Under the pieces are notes generated by a model. It was given only the letters and a program-made list of their open reading frames with translations. It did no database searches and was not told the origin of the DNA. From contig JANBPK010000955.1 of the NCBI GenBank assembly GCA_027579435.1, positions 1-64,000 on the forward strand: a stretch of DNA of 64,000 nucleotides. The letters are read 5' to 3'. Position numbers and translations under genes: made by a program. This document shows, one piece after another, positions 1 through 9,419 of the stretch. This stretch comes from Candolleomyces eurysporus. Lineage: Eukaryota; Basidiomycota; Agaricomycetes; Agaricales; Psathyrellaceae. Every line of letters begins with the position of its first letter. The stretch's first letter is position 1.

Positions 1-1
1 C

Positions 2-142
2 CTTCGTAGACTATTTTGGGATGCGGTAAAATCAGAAGATGAGGCCCAGGAAATCGACTACTACTTGCCCTCGTATGATGGACTTTTAACTTTTGAAACG
101 TTCATGAACGCCATACAAGTCACACCGCGAACATGGTGCTAA
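2..142 (+). CDS. 3' end of an unidentified gene (partial)
   Basis: One frame is open from the left edge and gives 46 residues before TAA, ending in the residues TPRTWC. The composition is ordinary for protein, with a mix of charged and aromatic residues, and no start codon lies inside. I read it as the last exon of a gene that begins outside the window. The next gene to the right is on the opposite strand, so the two would be convergent with about 250 bp between their stops. I do not recognise the family, and a chance open frame of this size cannot be excluded. Confidence 0.4.
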   Translation, partial: LRRLFWDAVKSEDEAQEIDYYLPSYDGLLTFETFMNAIQVTPRTWC

Positions 143-393
143 CCATGGCGGGGGCGAATGCTACGCTTCGTTCCTGCAGTTATTGTGTTCGAATCAAGAT
201 GCAATGCTAATTAGTCTCCTATGTATACACTAATAGACATTGAGTAGCAGAGTTCGTATCCTAACTATCGTCCACTGCAACAAATGTATCAAGTCCATGC
301 TATGTCCATGTCCAAATTGCGGTCATTAGAAAAGTCCTTCGTAACACATTACACACTGAGCACATCTCCGTCGCTCGCCAGTGTATGCCGAAA

Positions 394-639
394 TCAAATG
401 GCAACAACATTGACGACCACTGCATAGCAGCTTGCGGGGTCGAACGGCAACCACGATGGTGGATTCTCGATCGATGCAACATTGTACACAAGCCTCGTTT
501 GTGGGCAGTTGCCATTCTTGTCCGGGCAGAGAGACCACAAATCGGCCCTATCGTACGCCGTAAGCGTTGGCAAAGGCGCTGAACCCGATGATTCCGGAGG
601 TGTGACGACGGAGTATACAGCGTTCTGATTGTTCAGGGG
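394..639 (-). CDS. C-terminal exon of an unidentified, possibly secreted protein (partial model)
   Basis: On the minus strand a frame runs from a good acceptor (a C-rich tract then CAG, just right of 639) to TGA at 394-396, about 81 codons. The product starts near PLNNQNAVYSVV and includes LWSLCPDKNGNCPQ and a final CYAVVVNVVAI. Four cysteines and a Pro/Ser/Thr-rich stretch suggest an extracellular protein, but that is inference. The frame has no ATG, so earlier exons must lie further right. The stretch at 640-930 is CT-rich on this strand and could be intron or promoter. Upstream exons were not resolved and the family was not recognised. Confidence 0.4.
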   Translation of the reverse strand, partial: PLNNQNAVYSVVTPPESSGSAPLPTLTAYDRADLWSLCPDKNGNCPQTRLVYNVASIENPPSWLPFDPASCYAVVVNVVAI

Positions 640-1219
640 CTGTTTGGGGAAGGAGTTGAAGTCAGAGATTCAGAATTCGATAAGGACGGGAGAGAAGAAG
701 CAGAGGACCCACCTGAGGAAGGTCACAGACCCAAGAAGAAACAGACAAAGACGGAGGAGAAGGCAAAGAGGAGAAAGCGGTCTACGAAGGAAGAAAAGAG
801 GCCAGGAGGATCGAAAATTCCAAAACGCAGAATCAAGATGGGGGGGGAACGTGGTGGAATGCGTAAATGGCCAAGTCGGAGCTCAAACGTTACCAGGGGA
901 GAGGGCGCAAAGAGAGAGGANGGGGGGGCTATGAATTGAGGTCAATTCAATCGCTAAAATCCCCTAAATACCGATCATGGGGAGTCTAAGTAGGACAATA
1001 CGAAAAGTTATACAGTAACGGGCAAGTGGGCGGATCAGAGCATCGGGAACCGAAAACACAAAAGGAAATGAAAGCCCACGAATGGTAAATCGGACGGGGG
1101 GTCGACGCGTGCCAAGAACGAGCAATGGAACAGGGAGTTTGATCTCGAGAATCGATGGAGCAAGAAGGACAAGAAAAAGGATTACGATCGAACCAGAAGA
1201 AAACATACGGGCTTTTGAT
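640..1219. other. No gene resolved; purine-rich stretch
   Basis: Positions 640-930 are strongly purine-rich on the plus strand and end in an N before a run of G. Open frames here overlap one another on both strands without start context, splice sites or recognisable motifs. It may hold the promoter or first intron of the minus-strand gene to the left and the 3' region of the one to the right. Confidence 0.4.
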
Positions 1220-2762
1220 TTAGCGCCGCTTGGAGGTACAAGCAGAGGCAGAAGATGCCTGGGTGTTGGTCCGCGGACGCAGCTGACGACGCTCCTGTTG
1301 TTGGCCACTGTTGAGAACTGGGCCGGTTCTCTGGCGCTTGGATGGTGGAGCCGCCGGAATCCAGAAGGGTGTTTGTCGTGCAGACTGTGACGGATGGGTT
1401 TGGGATAGGCCACGAATCGGACTTGGTGTTATTGCGAGCTGGGTTTCTTCTGTTGAGCAGAGAGCTCGTTGTATACGCTTTTCGCGTTCCACCACACCCG
1501 CAATTTTCTACAAAGAAATCAGACTTGTCATGATACGCCAGAAGCTGAGACATACCCTATCGTATATATTGTAGGTGTCATTCTCGTCTTCGCTGAGGAC
1601 GACTCTGCTACGCTTCCCTGTGTTGAGTATTATTATGTCGATGCTCTCATCACTCCAGAATTTCATCATATGTTTCACGAACTCCTATTATTTGCTCCAC
1701 AGATTTTTAGTATATATAGTACCTTCTGTATCTACTTACAATAAGGCTTTAGTCAATTATGCCCCCTGAATAGTCCTCTCCCGTTGCTCTCGTCGTCATC
1801 GCCGACACGTCCATCAGTCGCATCCTTCTATTTTTGTCACCCTGCTACCTGGAAAACATTGAGATTGTGACAAAAACAAGTGACAGAACAAACCTTAGGT
1901 GGGGGCTCATCACCATACATGTCGTCATCAACAGCAGGAGGAGGTGTGGTGGCCACAGTATGAGAGCCTTGTCGTTGGTGAGGGGAGCCTGTTATAAATG
2001 ACCGTTGGCGTTGAAAGGAGCCTGTCGTCGAAGATGGTTGACGTCGAATAGAGCCTGCTGTGATGATTAGCTAAAATTGCTGAATAAGACGACGAGCTCA
2101 CCAGTAGACAATGCTCGACTCTGCGCCTCTGCTCGGCGGCGGCAAGCAAGGGCATTTGAAGCCATCGGCCGGGGCAAATTTGCAGCATTGTAGTTGAGGC
2201 TGCTTTTACGACGATCTGTGGGATCAAATTTTACCACCGAATGAATAGAAGCAAGGAATGTCGATGAGGGAAACTTACTGAGACCTTTGATGTTCAAGAT
2301 AAGGCGCATGCCTCGAGTCATGATGCCGTCCTGGGCATACAGTAAGTTAGATGTGCAATAAGAATTATCAAAATGGGGCACGAACCTCTCGAGTCAGGAT
2401 GGTGTAGCCTGACGTCGCTGCGAGAACCTTGACATGGGTTCAACTGGTCAGCATTTGATTGAACAACGAAACAAAATACAAACCTTGGGAGCCCTGACGT
2501 GACATCAAAGCACGATGTTGTGTTGGGATAGAAAGAGTGCCATAAGAATGCATGAATAAACGAATAGAAGAGCTCACAACATACGCCCCGATTGTAAAAT
2601 CCGAGTCCCTTCACGATCTACATAGAAAAGTGAGATTGACGATAAAGGAAGGAAGTAGGGAAAAGCCATACCATTCCGATCGTTATTCTGGTTAGCCTCC
2701 TGATCTTGAGAACGAGTACGACGACGCTCCTCCCTTGCCCGTTCAGCGGCTACCGGAGACAT
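1220..2762 (-). pseudogene. Nine-exon gene of unknown function, interrupted by a solo LTR
   Basis: Reading leftwards from ATG at 2762, the exons are 2672-2762, 2578-2617, 2484-2493 (10 nt), 2386-2427, 2279-2330, 2102-2215, 1894-2057, an exon split by an inserted LTR (1840-1848 plus 1556-1620), and 1220-1507 ending in TAA. All junctions are GT-AG and in phase. Without the LTR and one copy of its 5-bp target duplication the split exon is 69 nt, exactly 23 codons, and the protein would be 289 aa. The product is basic and low in complexity: an Arg-rich N-terminus (ERAREERRRTRSQDQ), a patch GYTILTREDGIMTRG, a Ser/Thr/Gln-rich middle, an acidic patch KRSRVVLSEDE and a C-terminus ending in SKRR. This suggests a nuclear protein, but I do not recognise it. 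The insertion makes the present copy a likely null. Confidence 0.6.
1621..1839 (+). mobile_element. Solo LTR, 219 bp, with 5-bp target duplication
   Basis: The element starts TGTTGAGTATTATTATG and ends TTTTTGTCA, the TG...CA ends of a retroviral-type LTR. It carries TATATATAG near its middle. The five bases on each side are both CCCTG (1616-1620 and 1840-1844), a perfect target-site duplication. No internal retrotransposon sequence is present, so it is a solo LTR left by LTR-LTR recombination. A second copy lies inverted at 6907-7124. It sits inside an exon of the minus-strand gene. Confidence 0.9.
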
Positions 2763-3025
2763 TGTGCGACATACGGTATGTTTCAGGATGGGGAATGGAC
2801 CAAGCATATTGTGGGCATGGACGTCTCCCCGAGAATGGTCCCACTATGGTCCCGGTCGGAACAGACCCGCCGAAGTTTTGCAAAAGGCAATCTTCCTGTC
2901 ACGCTTGTGGTTCAATGTCACAGGCGGGATCACAGAATTCTGCTTGGGGTGCCAGTGGTACTGAAGACATCATTTATATCCAGTCATTCACAATCTTTGA
3001 GCATCCTACTCCTGCTAGGACTTAC

Positions 3026-3180
3026 GATTAATCAATGTAACTTCCATATGACTAATTAAATATAATTGAATTTGTTGTCCAGTCTAGTACCCTGTTGAGG
3101 GCGTGATTAATCAGTGATTAATCGTATTCCCATCACCTCGAAGCTACTCTGCTACTCCTCACCGAGAACACCGATTAATC
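3026..3180. promoter_or_regulatory. Cluster of four GATTAATC palindromes
   Basis: The palindrome GATTAATC occurs at 3026-3033, 3105-3112, 3116-3123 and 3173-3180, inside the 1.26-kb gap between two divergent genes (starts at 2762 minus and 4026 plus). TAATC is a core recognised by some homeodomain proteins, so a bidirectional control region is possible. The rest of 2763-4025 shows no gene I can support. Confidence 0.4.
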
Positions 3181-3968
3181 GACGATGAATCACCGAGCGT
3201 CTACACGGTCAGTTGATTGATCAAAACCGGTCGAGTTTCATTATTATCGTTGCCGCCTCTGTGGCATACCCCGTACTAAATCTACTGTGAAATGTTCGTT
3301 GTTCCTGTTGGAGCCCTCTTAGCCTTCCCAAGTCGTTCCAACCTTCCTGGAGCTCCGGAAGGGTTCCGTACGTGACTTAGAGCGCCGGTTTTCATCTTGG
3401 CCCCCCTGCATTCAGGCACGACTCTACATGAGGTCTTGCCATGCATGCTATCCTGCCTGATATAATTATCGTGTCGTCATATGAGCGCTAACCACTTCAG
3501 GCCGCAGAGCTTCTCACTCCTTATCGTCTTATATCGCCGGGTATCGCAGATCATGGGTTCCAATCGTAGGCATATCTTTCTCAGTCGTACTAACTATATC
3601 GGACAATTGATCAATTGTAATCGGCCCCTCACCAACTACCTGGACTGGCACACCGGGAGAAGCATCGGCGGAGCGGTCGCTCGAGGGCGCTGCCTTCAAC
3701 CATGACTCCCTACGACCTCCGTCAGTAACGTTCACTCCGTTGAACATGTCATTCAATGACCCCAGTCCTCGTCATTATACATCGCAGTACTGACACAACC
3801 TGAGAGCAAACTCGGAAGTGCATTGGGGCATAGCTTTGGGCTCCAATCGATGGAGGTGTGATATAACGTCCGGACTCGCACCAGGAACCGGGAAACAGGT
3901 CAAAGAATGCGCGTTAGTATGTATCCGATTCGCGTATTTGTGTGTGTTAGTGCAAGCCTCAGCCGGTG

Positions 3969-3975
3969 TATATAT
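3969..3975 (+). promoter_or_regulatory. TATA-like box
   Basis: TATATAT lies about 50 bp before the chosen ATG at 4026. This matches the spacing seen for other genes in the window and argues against the earlier in-frame ATG at 3966. Confidence 0.4.
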
Positions 3976-4025
3976 TCCGATACAGGCCCCAAACATGTTG
4001 GGTTAATTCACCTCTCCCATCACCC

Positions 4026-4655
4026 ATGTCCACCAAAGATCCCGACTCCACCAAAGATCCCGAGCCCACCGGAGATACCTTCGTTGACTGGTACAATAAA
4101 TTCCCTAGTGTTGAGGAGGCGAGCAAAGTCTTCACTAGCGAGAAGCAGAAGGAATTGTTTCAGCAGATCGCCGACCTGCTGCGACAACCGGATTACCAGG
4201 CCTACGCTTTAATCCTTGTCCATCGTCACTTCCTGTTGAAGGCGAAAGAGAAGATGCTTACCATTTCCAATGTCACCAGTCCCCAGGATACCGATTATGC
4301 CACCCGCTTTCCCGCCAGCGCTTGGTCCTCGGATGGGTGCCCATGGGAGTGGCAGGAAGGCGCCTCTACGAGTGCTCTTCCCAACGGCCTCGTCAACGCC
4401 TTCAAAGTCATTGTCGGGAAAGACCAGGCCATCGCAAACGTTTTGGGTCTAGGGTTGAGACCAGGGCCACTGAAGGAGGATTACATGTGGTATGAAACCA
4501 CTGACAAAGATCTTCGAACGCAAACCGTCGTAGAGAAGAAGCTCCCGATCAAAGATGCACTCGCGACTTGTTGGATTCCTTACACAGATCTAACGACCAT
4601 GAAAGTTTCTATGATGTGCTGCGCTAACTGCGACCATAATTCGGCAAAGAATTGA
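4026..4655 (+). CDS. Single-exon gene, 209-aa protein of unknown function
   Basis: An uninterrupted frame of 209 codons begins MSTKDPDSTKDPEPTG, with a short acidic repeat, and ends in TGA at 4653-4655. The body is well mixed and looks globular: an N-terminal part with DWYNKFPSVEEA, a middle with VNAFKVIVGKDQ and GLRPGPLKEDYMW, and a C-terminus with two closely spaced cysteine pairs (MCCANCDHN). There is no signal peptide or membrane segment. The frame is open further up to 3966, but the ATG at 4026 is preferred because a TATA-like box lies 50 bp ahead. Coding composition is ordinary and no intron is needed. I do not recognise a named domain. Confidence 0.75.
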   Translation: MSTKDPDSTKDPEPTGDTFVDWYNKFPSVEEASKVFTSEKQKELFQQIADLLRQPDYQAYALILVHRHFLLKAKEKMLTISNVTSPQDTDYATRFPASAWSSDGCPWEWQEGASTSALPNGLVNAFKVIVGKDQAIANVLGLGLRPGPLKEDYMWYETTDKDLRTQTVVEKKLPIKDALATCWIPYTDLTTMKVSMMCCANCDHNSAKN

Positions 4656-5974
4656 TAAGGAGTATCAGGACGTCTCGTAGTCTACCTCGTTTGTATTTGC
4701 GCTTCCTCGAATTACCGTGTATTAGTTAAGCTGAGTAGATGGACTTGGTTCATACCGTCTTTATCTCAGAGCGCTAGCAACATGTTTCCTGTGCAAGTCA
4801 AAACGAGCGGATTACCATAAAAACGTACTCGCAAGCAGCAAGAAAAAAGAATATTGTCAGGATGGTATTGCGGACAGCCAAGTACACAGAACAACTGCAG
4901 CTGCGACATCCTGTAGCCCTTCAAAACCTCTCGGAGTTCAACCTGTGGCAAGCGGCCTGCGCACGGCGAGGGCCAAGGCATTTTGCGTGGTTCTTGTCCG
5001 TGCCGTACGCGTCCTGTTTTCTACCCCTCCGTATCACCTTACACTTGCATCATTCCTTCTTCCATTCCTTCTTCCGTTCGGCCTAAAAGTCTCCCAGTCG
5101 AAGCCGAAAACACCCGTGGGCGCCATCCCTGCAGTTCTGGTACTGTTGTGATAACAGAGAGGGAAACGGTCAGAAATCATGTCCCAAGGGACCTGAACTT
5201 TCAGGCTCAAGGTGCCGGAAAAAATGCCCCTTTCTGGCACATGGGTTCGGAATTTCCGGCCCAATGGTAGGGAAAATTATCGGCTCATAAAAATATTCAG
5301 AACGGAGAGCGAGTTGGCACTGACCGCCAGCGTTGAGCAGCAGACTACAAAGACAAAGGTAAACACGTAGGAATCACTTGAAAGGCAATTATAATTAGTT
5401 GAGCTATTACAAAATCGAACGATCAGCCTCTTCGAAGGGTCACTATAGGACTCCTCTTGCCCTCCCAACTTGCCGGGCCATGCCATCCGTCCGACAGCTG
5501 GCGAGGTAGTTACCTTGGGTATATACCTGACCTATATTTGTAGTCTAGGCAGCCAGATTAAAAATTTTCCATCTCTCCTTCTCTCGTATTTAAATCCATC
5601 CTCATCGACCTCAATTTCGTGTAATCTTAGGGTGAAAAGGACCGACACCGGCCGCTCTCGGTCACTTTTTATGTTATACGCGTCCAGCCGCCGTCGTTGA
5701 GTTGATTTGGTGACCAACTCGCGTTCAACCGGCCAACCGCATTGAAATTCAAGCCTCAAAGAACAAGGGGCCAGAATTTTAGCGCCTATGTATTTTACGC
5801 TACTCAGGGGCAGATTTTCAGGATTGTGACCTGAGTGCCGGATTTTCTGGGGTGCCGAAAATTCAGGAGCCAATATTTCCGGGTAGTGTCCACCACATGA
5901 ATCAATCAGCTGTGGCATTGCCATGGATTGTAAATCCCTCAACCCAGCACTCGAATGAAGGTTGATTTCAAAGA
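4656..5974. other. No gene resolved; fragments of dispersed repeats
   Basis: No frame here has supporting motifs or a convincing splice model. A segment near 4936-4990 is shared with 44629-44685 and looks like part of a dispersed repeat. Around 5190-5260 and 5740-5880 there are related AATTTTC/CCGG-rich stretches in opposite orientation, possibly the worn ends of a small element. Confidence 0.4.
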
Positions 5975-6705
5975 TAAATTAATATTTCATTGAAAGTGAT
6001 TCAGTGGGGGATTGGTGTTTCATTGAGGGTGATTCAATGGAAGTGAGACTGAGTGGGTGTTCATTGAGTGTGATTCAATGAGGGGCAACAAGCATTTCAT
6101 TGAGATTGAGTGGGTGATTCATTGAGGGTGATTCAATAGGGGTCACCAAGNNTTTCATTGANATTGAGTGGGNGATTCATTGAGGGTAATTCAATAGAGG
6201 GCATCAAGCATTTCATTGAAATTGAGTGGGTAATTCATTAAGGGTGATTCAATNGGGGGGCATCNAAACATCTCATTGAGACTGAATGGGGATTCATTGA
6301 GGGTGATTCAATGGGGAGTAACAAGCATTTCAATGAGATTGAGTGGATGATTCAATAGAGGGATCAAGCATTTCATTGAAAATAAGTGGTGATTCATCGA
6401 GGGTGATTCCATGGTAGGGGATCAAGCATTTCATTCATATTGAGTGGGTGATTCATAAAGGTGATTAAATGGGAGGATCAACCATTTCAATGATATTGAG
6501 TGGGTGATTCAATGGGAGGATTAAAGTATTTCATTGAGATTGAGTGGGTGATTCATTGGGGGTGATTCAATGGGGGTGATCAAACATTTCATTGATACTG
6601 AATGGATGATGTTTATTGAGTGTGATCTAATGGGGGGTTACAAGCATTCCATTAAGATTGAATGGGTGATTCAATGGAACATCATATATTTCATTGAGAT
6701 TTTTC
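5975..6705 (+). repeat. Degenerate minisatellite, unit about 57-60 bp
   Basis: About a dozen imperfect copies of a unit follow each other. Each contains TTTCATTGAGATTGAGTGGG and then GATTCATTGAGGGTGATTCA. Several Ns (6151-6152, 6162, 6173, 6254, 6265) fall in the array, as expected where an assembler had trouble. No coding function is apparent. Confidence 0.85.
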
Positions 6706-6906
6706 ATCCACTCCTCTGTTGTGTGATCCAAATGGGTGTAGGGAGATGCAACCAAGCCACATTTTGGTGCAGTCTTGCTATCATCAAGCTTAATGGGCAG
6801 CAATTTTGCTATTCCACAAACCGCTCTTCCACAAAATTGAGTACAATTAATGGGAGATCTAACATTGAAAATAAATGTAAAAATAATAAAAAGCTTATGG
6901 CTCTGG

Positions 6907-7124
6907 TGACAAAAATAGAAGGATGAGACCGATGGACGTGTCAGTGATGACGACGAGAGCAACGGGAGAGAACTATTCAAGGGTCATAGTTGACTGAAGC
7001 CTTATTGTAAGTAGATACAGTAGGGACTATATATACTGAAAGTCTGTGGAGTAAAGAATAGGAGTTTATGAAACAGATGATGAAATTTGGAGTGATGAAA
7101 GCATCGACATAATAATACTCAACA
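6907..7124 (-). mobile_element. Solo LTR, 218 bp, inverted copy of the one at 1621-1839
   Basis: The sequence is the reverse complement of the LTR at 1621-1839, with scattered differences over its full length. It starts TGACAAAAATAG and ends ACTCAACA on the plus strand. Both flanks are TCTGG (6902-6906 and 7125-7129), a perfect 5-bp target duplication. No internal element remains. Confidence 0.9.
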
Positions 7125-7224
7125 TCTGGTGCCTCAATTCACATTAGTCAAGTGCCCATCTGCTGGTTATCAATGGGGTGTAAACAAATCTCCCACTCAA
7201 TTGAAAGTGCATGCCAGTGAGTGA

Positions 7225-7760
7225 CCAATTCCTCTGTTGACAATGAGTTAACAACTGAACGCTTGTGCTCACTCAATAAACACCGTGAGTGAATGACTGA
7301 CTTTGCAAATGATGGAGCAAGTGACTGATGTCCTTGTGCTTAGTTGATTGCATATAAACAATGGTATGCAAGTGACCTATGACTCATCGTGCTCAGTTGG
7401 TGTGTAAAAAATGGGACGCAGGTGGCTGACTCCTCACGGTCAGTTGATGGTGTATAAACATCGGTACGCAAGCAACTGACAACTCCTCATGTTTAGTTGA
7501 TGCCATGTAATGGCATGCAAGCAACCGACAACTCCCCATGCTCAGGATATGGCATGTAACAGCACACAAGCAAATCACCGCTCCTTGCGCTCTGTTAATG
7601 GCATGTAAGCTGCAATACACAACTGACCAACTCCTCCCAACTCCCCACACTCAGTTGATGGCATGTAAATGGCCACACCAATGACTGACTCCTCCCAACT
7701 CCTCATGCTCAGTTGATAGTGTGTAAAAAATGCCATGTCAGCAACCAACTCCTGAGCCTT
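7225..7760 (+). repeat. Second degenerate minisatellite, unit about 55-65 bp
   Basis: Imperfect units each contain a version of CTCAGTTGATGGCATGTAA followed by a C/A-rich stretch such as CAAGCAACTGACAACTCCTC. About eight copies can be followed. Its unit differs from the array at 5975-6705. Open frames on the minus strand here come from the repeat and are not genes. Confidence 0.75.
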
Positions 7761-8003
7761 AGAGGGCATTTTTATCTACAAACCACTGGCAATAGCCACA
7801 GTTGGTTTATCTACAAACAATGGTTGCTGCCACATGGTTTGTCTACAAACCATGGTACTGCTAAGCCATGGCAACAATCCTAATGCTTCTCTATCATGCT
7901 TCTTGATTTAATCTTCTTTAATTAAATGTCAATGCCTGTCATTAACTTGTCCACAACTAGTGTTCAACACAGGTTACTGGCGGGTAAATTTACCCATACC
8001 CGT

Positions 8004-9270
8004 TGATATGACTGCGTCCGTTTTAGCAAATATAAGTTCACTTTTTGCAATAATAAACTACAAATTTGATGCGGTCTGAGTCTCTAAGTACAAGAACAGC
8101 TATGCTGTCAATAAGGTTCACACGGCTTGAGAAGGAAAAGAGTTAGTACTATGACTCTAGGGACATGAGAGTTGAAGCTACTCGAGGCTGTCAACTTGAA
8201 ACCGCCCCAGTTGTATTATACCCTGACCGGAGAAGCTACTCTAGTTGACGCCGTGCTAAAAGTCAGGCGGCTCGACTGAAGCGGCATCAGAAAGTCATAT
8301 ACCTTTACAACGCAACTGTCAGGGCTCTCAGGTGGCATTACCAGGGAGTTCAGAAATCAGGTGGCTTCATATTAATCGAGTACAAGTGCTGGAGCGGCTT
8401 GAGGAAACCTTTGAAACGACGAAGTCCATGGCTAGTGGCGCTGCTGGGTGGCTGTAATAAACTCCGACGCAGCGTGAGGAACTGAAGCGGCTCGAGTCCT
8501 GAGTCAAAAGGATGACCAGACCAACCATTGGCATCGGGGAAAAAGGTGCAGGTGATGCCGGACGAGGCAACCGTACCTGTCCAAGCGGCGTGAGACTAGC
8601 AACGAGAGTAGGGGACATGGAGCAAGGATGCCCATCCACTCTTGATCATCAGTCAGCATCTCACACAGCTTCACCAGAAAGGAAATGGTGATCTAAATTT
8701 GGCGTTCAGAGGCGCGCCTGACTCGCGCAGCTACAATCTTGGCACAGCCTCCACCAATACCCAGTTCTATTTTCTCTTTATCTTTTGCTTGGACTCTTAT
8801 TATTGGCTATGAACTTGTCTATCACATGTGTCTCTTTATCTATTTTTATGTGGCTCAAAGTAGTATATATACACGCTAACTACTGACTCAAGCGGCATCA
8901 TCGTATCATTGTTGTTTTATCTTTGCTTGCGTTTTATTGACGAATCTATCGAGCTTTTTGGCTTATATTTCACATGGCGTGAACTATCAGTTGCATTGGA
9001 AACTTAGGAACTTAAGCAGTCATAAGGAGTGACTACTGAAGAATAGGAACCTTACTAGCAGTACACTAGGGTACTTCTAGTTCTGCAGAGTGTATCAAAG
9101 AGAGAACTTGAGAACTCAGTATTCTTAATTCACTCAATAACCCCCACAAACTTGCACTTTGACTTCGTGTGGCCTGACTCTCACACTGTGTGACTGTACA
9201 CAGCTTGTAACTAGGTTGTGGTTAGTGGTTTTGTGCGCGTGTTCTGAGCTCGGCAGCACCGATCTCATCA
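8004..9270 (-). mobile_element. 1.27-kb TG...CA element, copy A (diverged, inverted)
   Basis: Read on the minus strand the element starts TGATGAGATCGG and ends GTCATATCA, matching the ends of the copies at 15889-17137 and 21029-22310. Both sides carry CCGT (8000-8003 and 9271-9274), a 4-bp target duplication. Similarity to the other copies is patchy but runs through the length, for example at the AAGTTCTCTCT motif and the AT-rich terminal part. No open frame of note is present. I interpret it as a solo LTR or non-autonomous LTR-like element. Confidence 0.75.
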
Positions 9271-9419
9271 CCGTACCTGTACCTGCTGGTTACCTGCACC
9301 CGCCCCCACGGGTATGGGTAAGTGCAGGTAAAGTACCCTTANCCATGGGTAAATGGACAGATAATTTTCAAAAATGAGAGAACGAGTATAATAATGATAT
9401 TGGAAGTAGCTGGAGTCTA

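Noticed and set aside
964..1553. Overlapping frames on both strands around 964-1553
   Set aside because: Only the minus frame 1220-1507 is joined by phase-correct introns to further exons; the others are its shadows or run past it.
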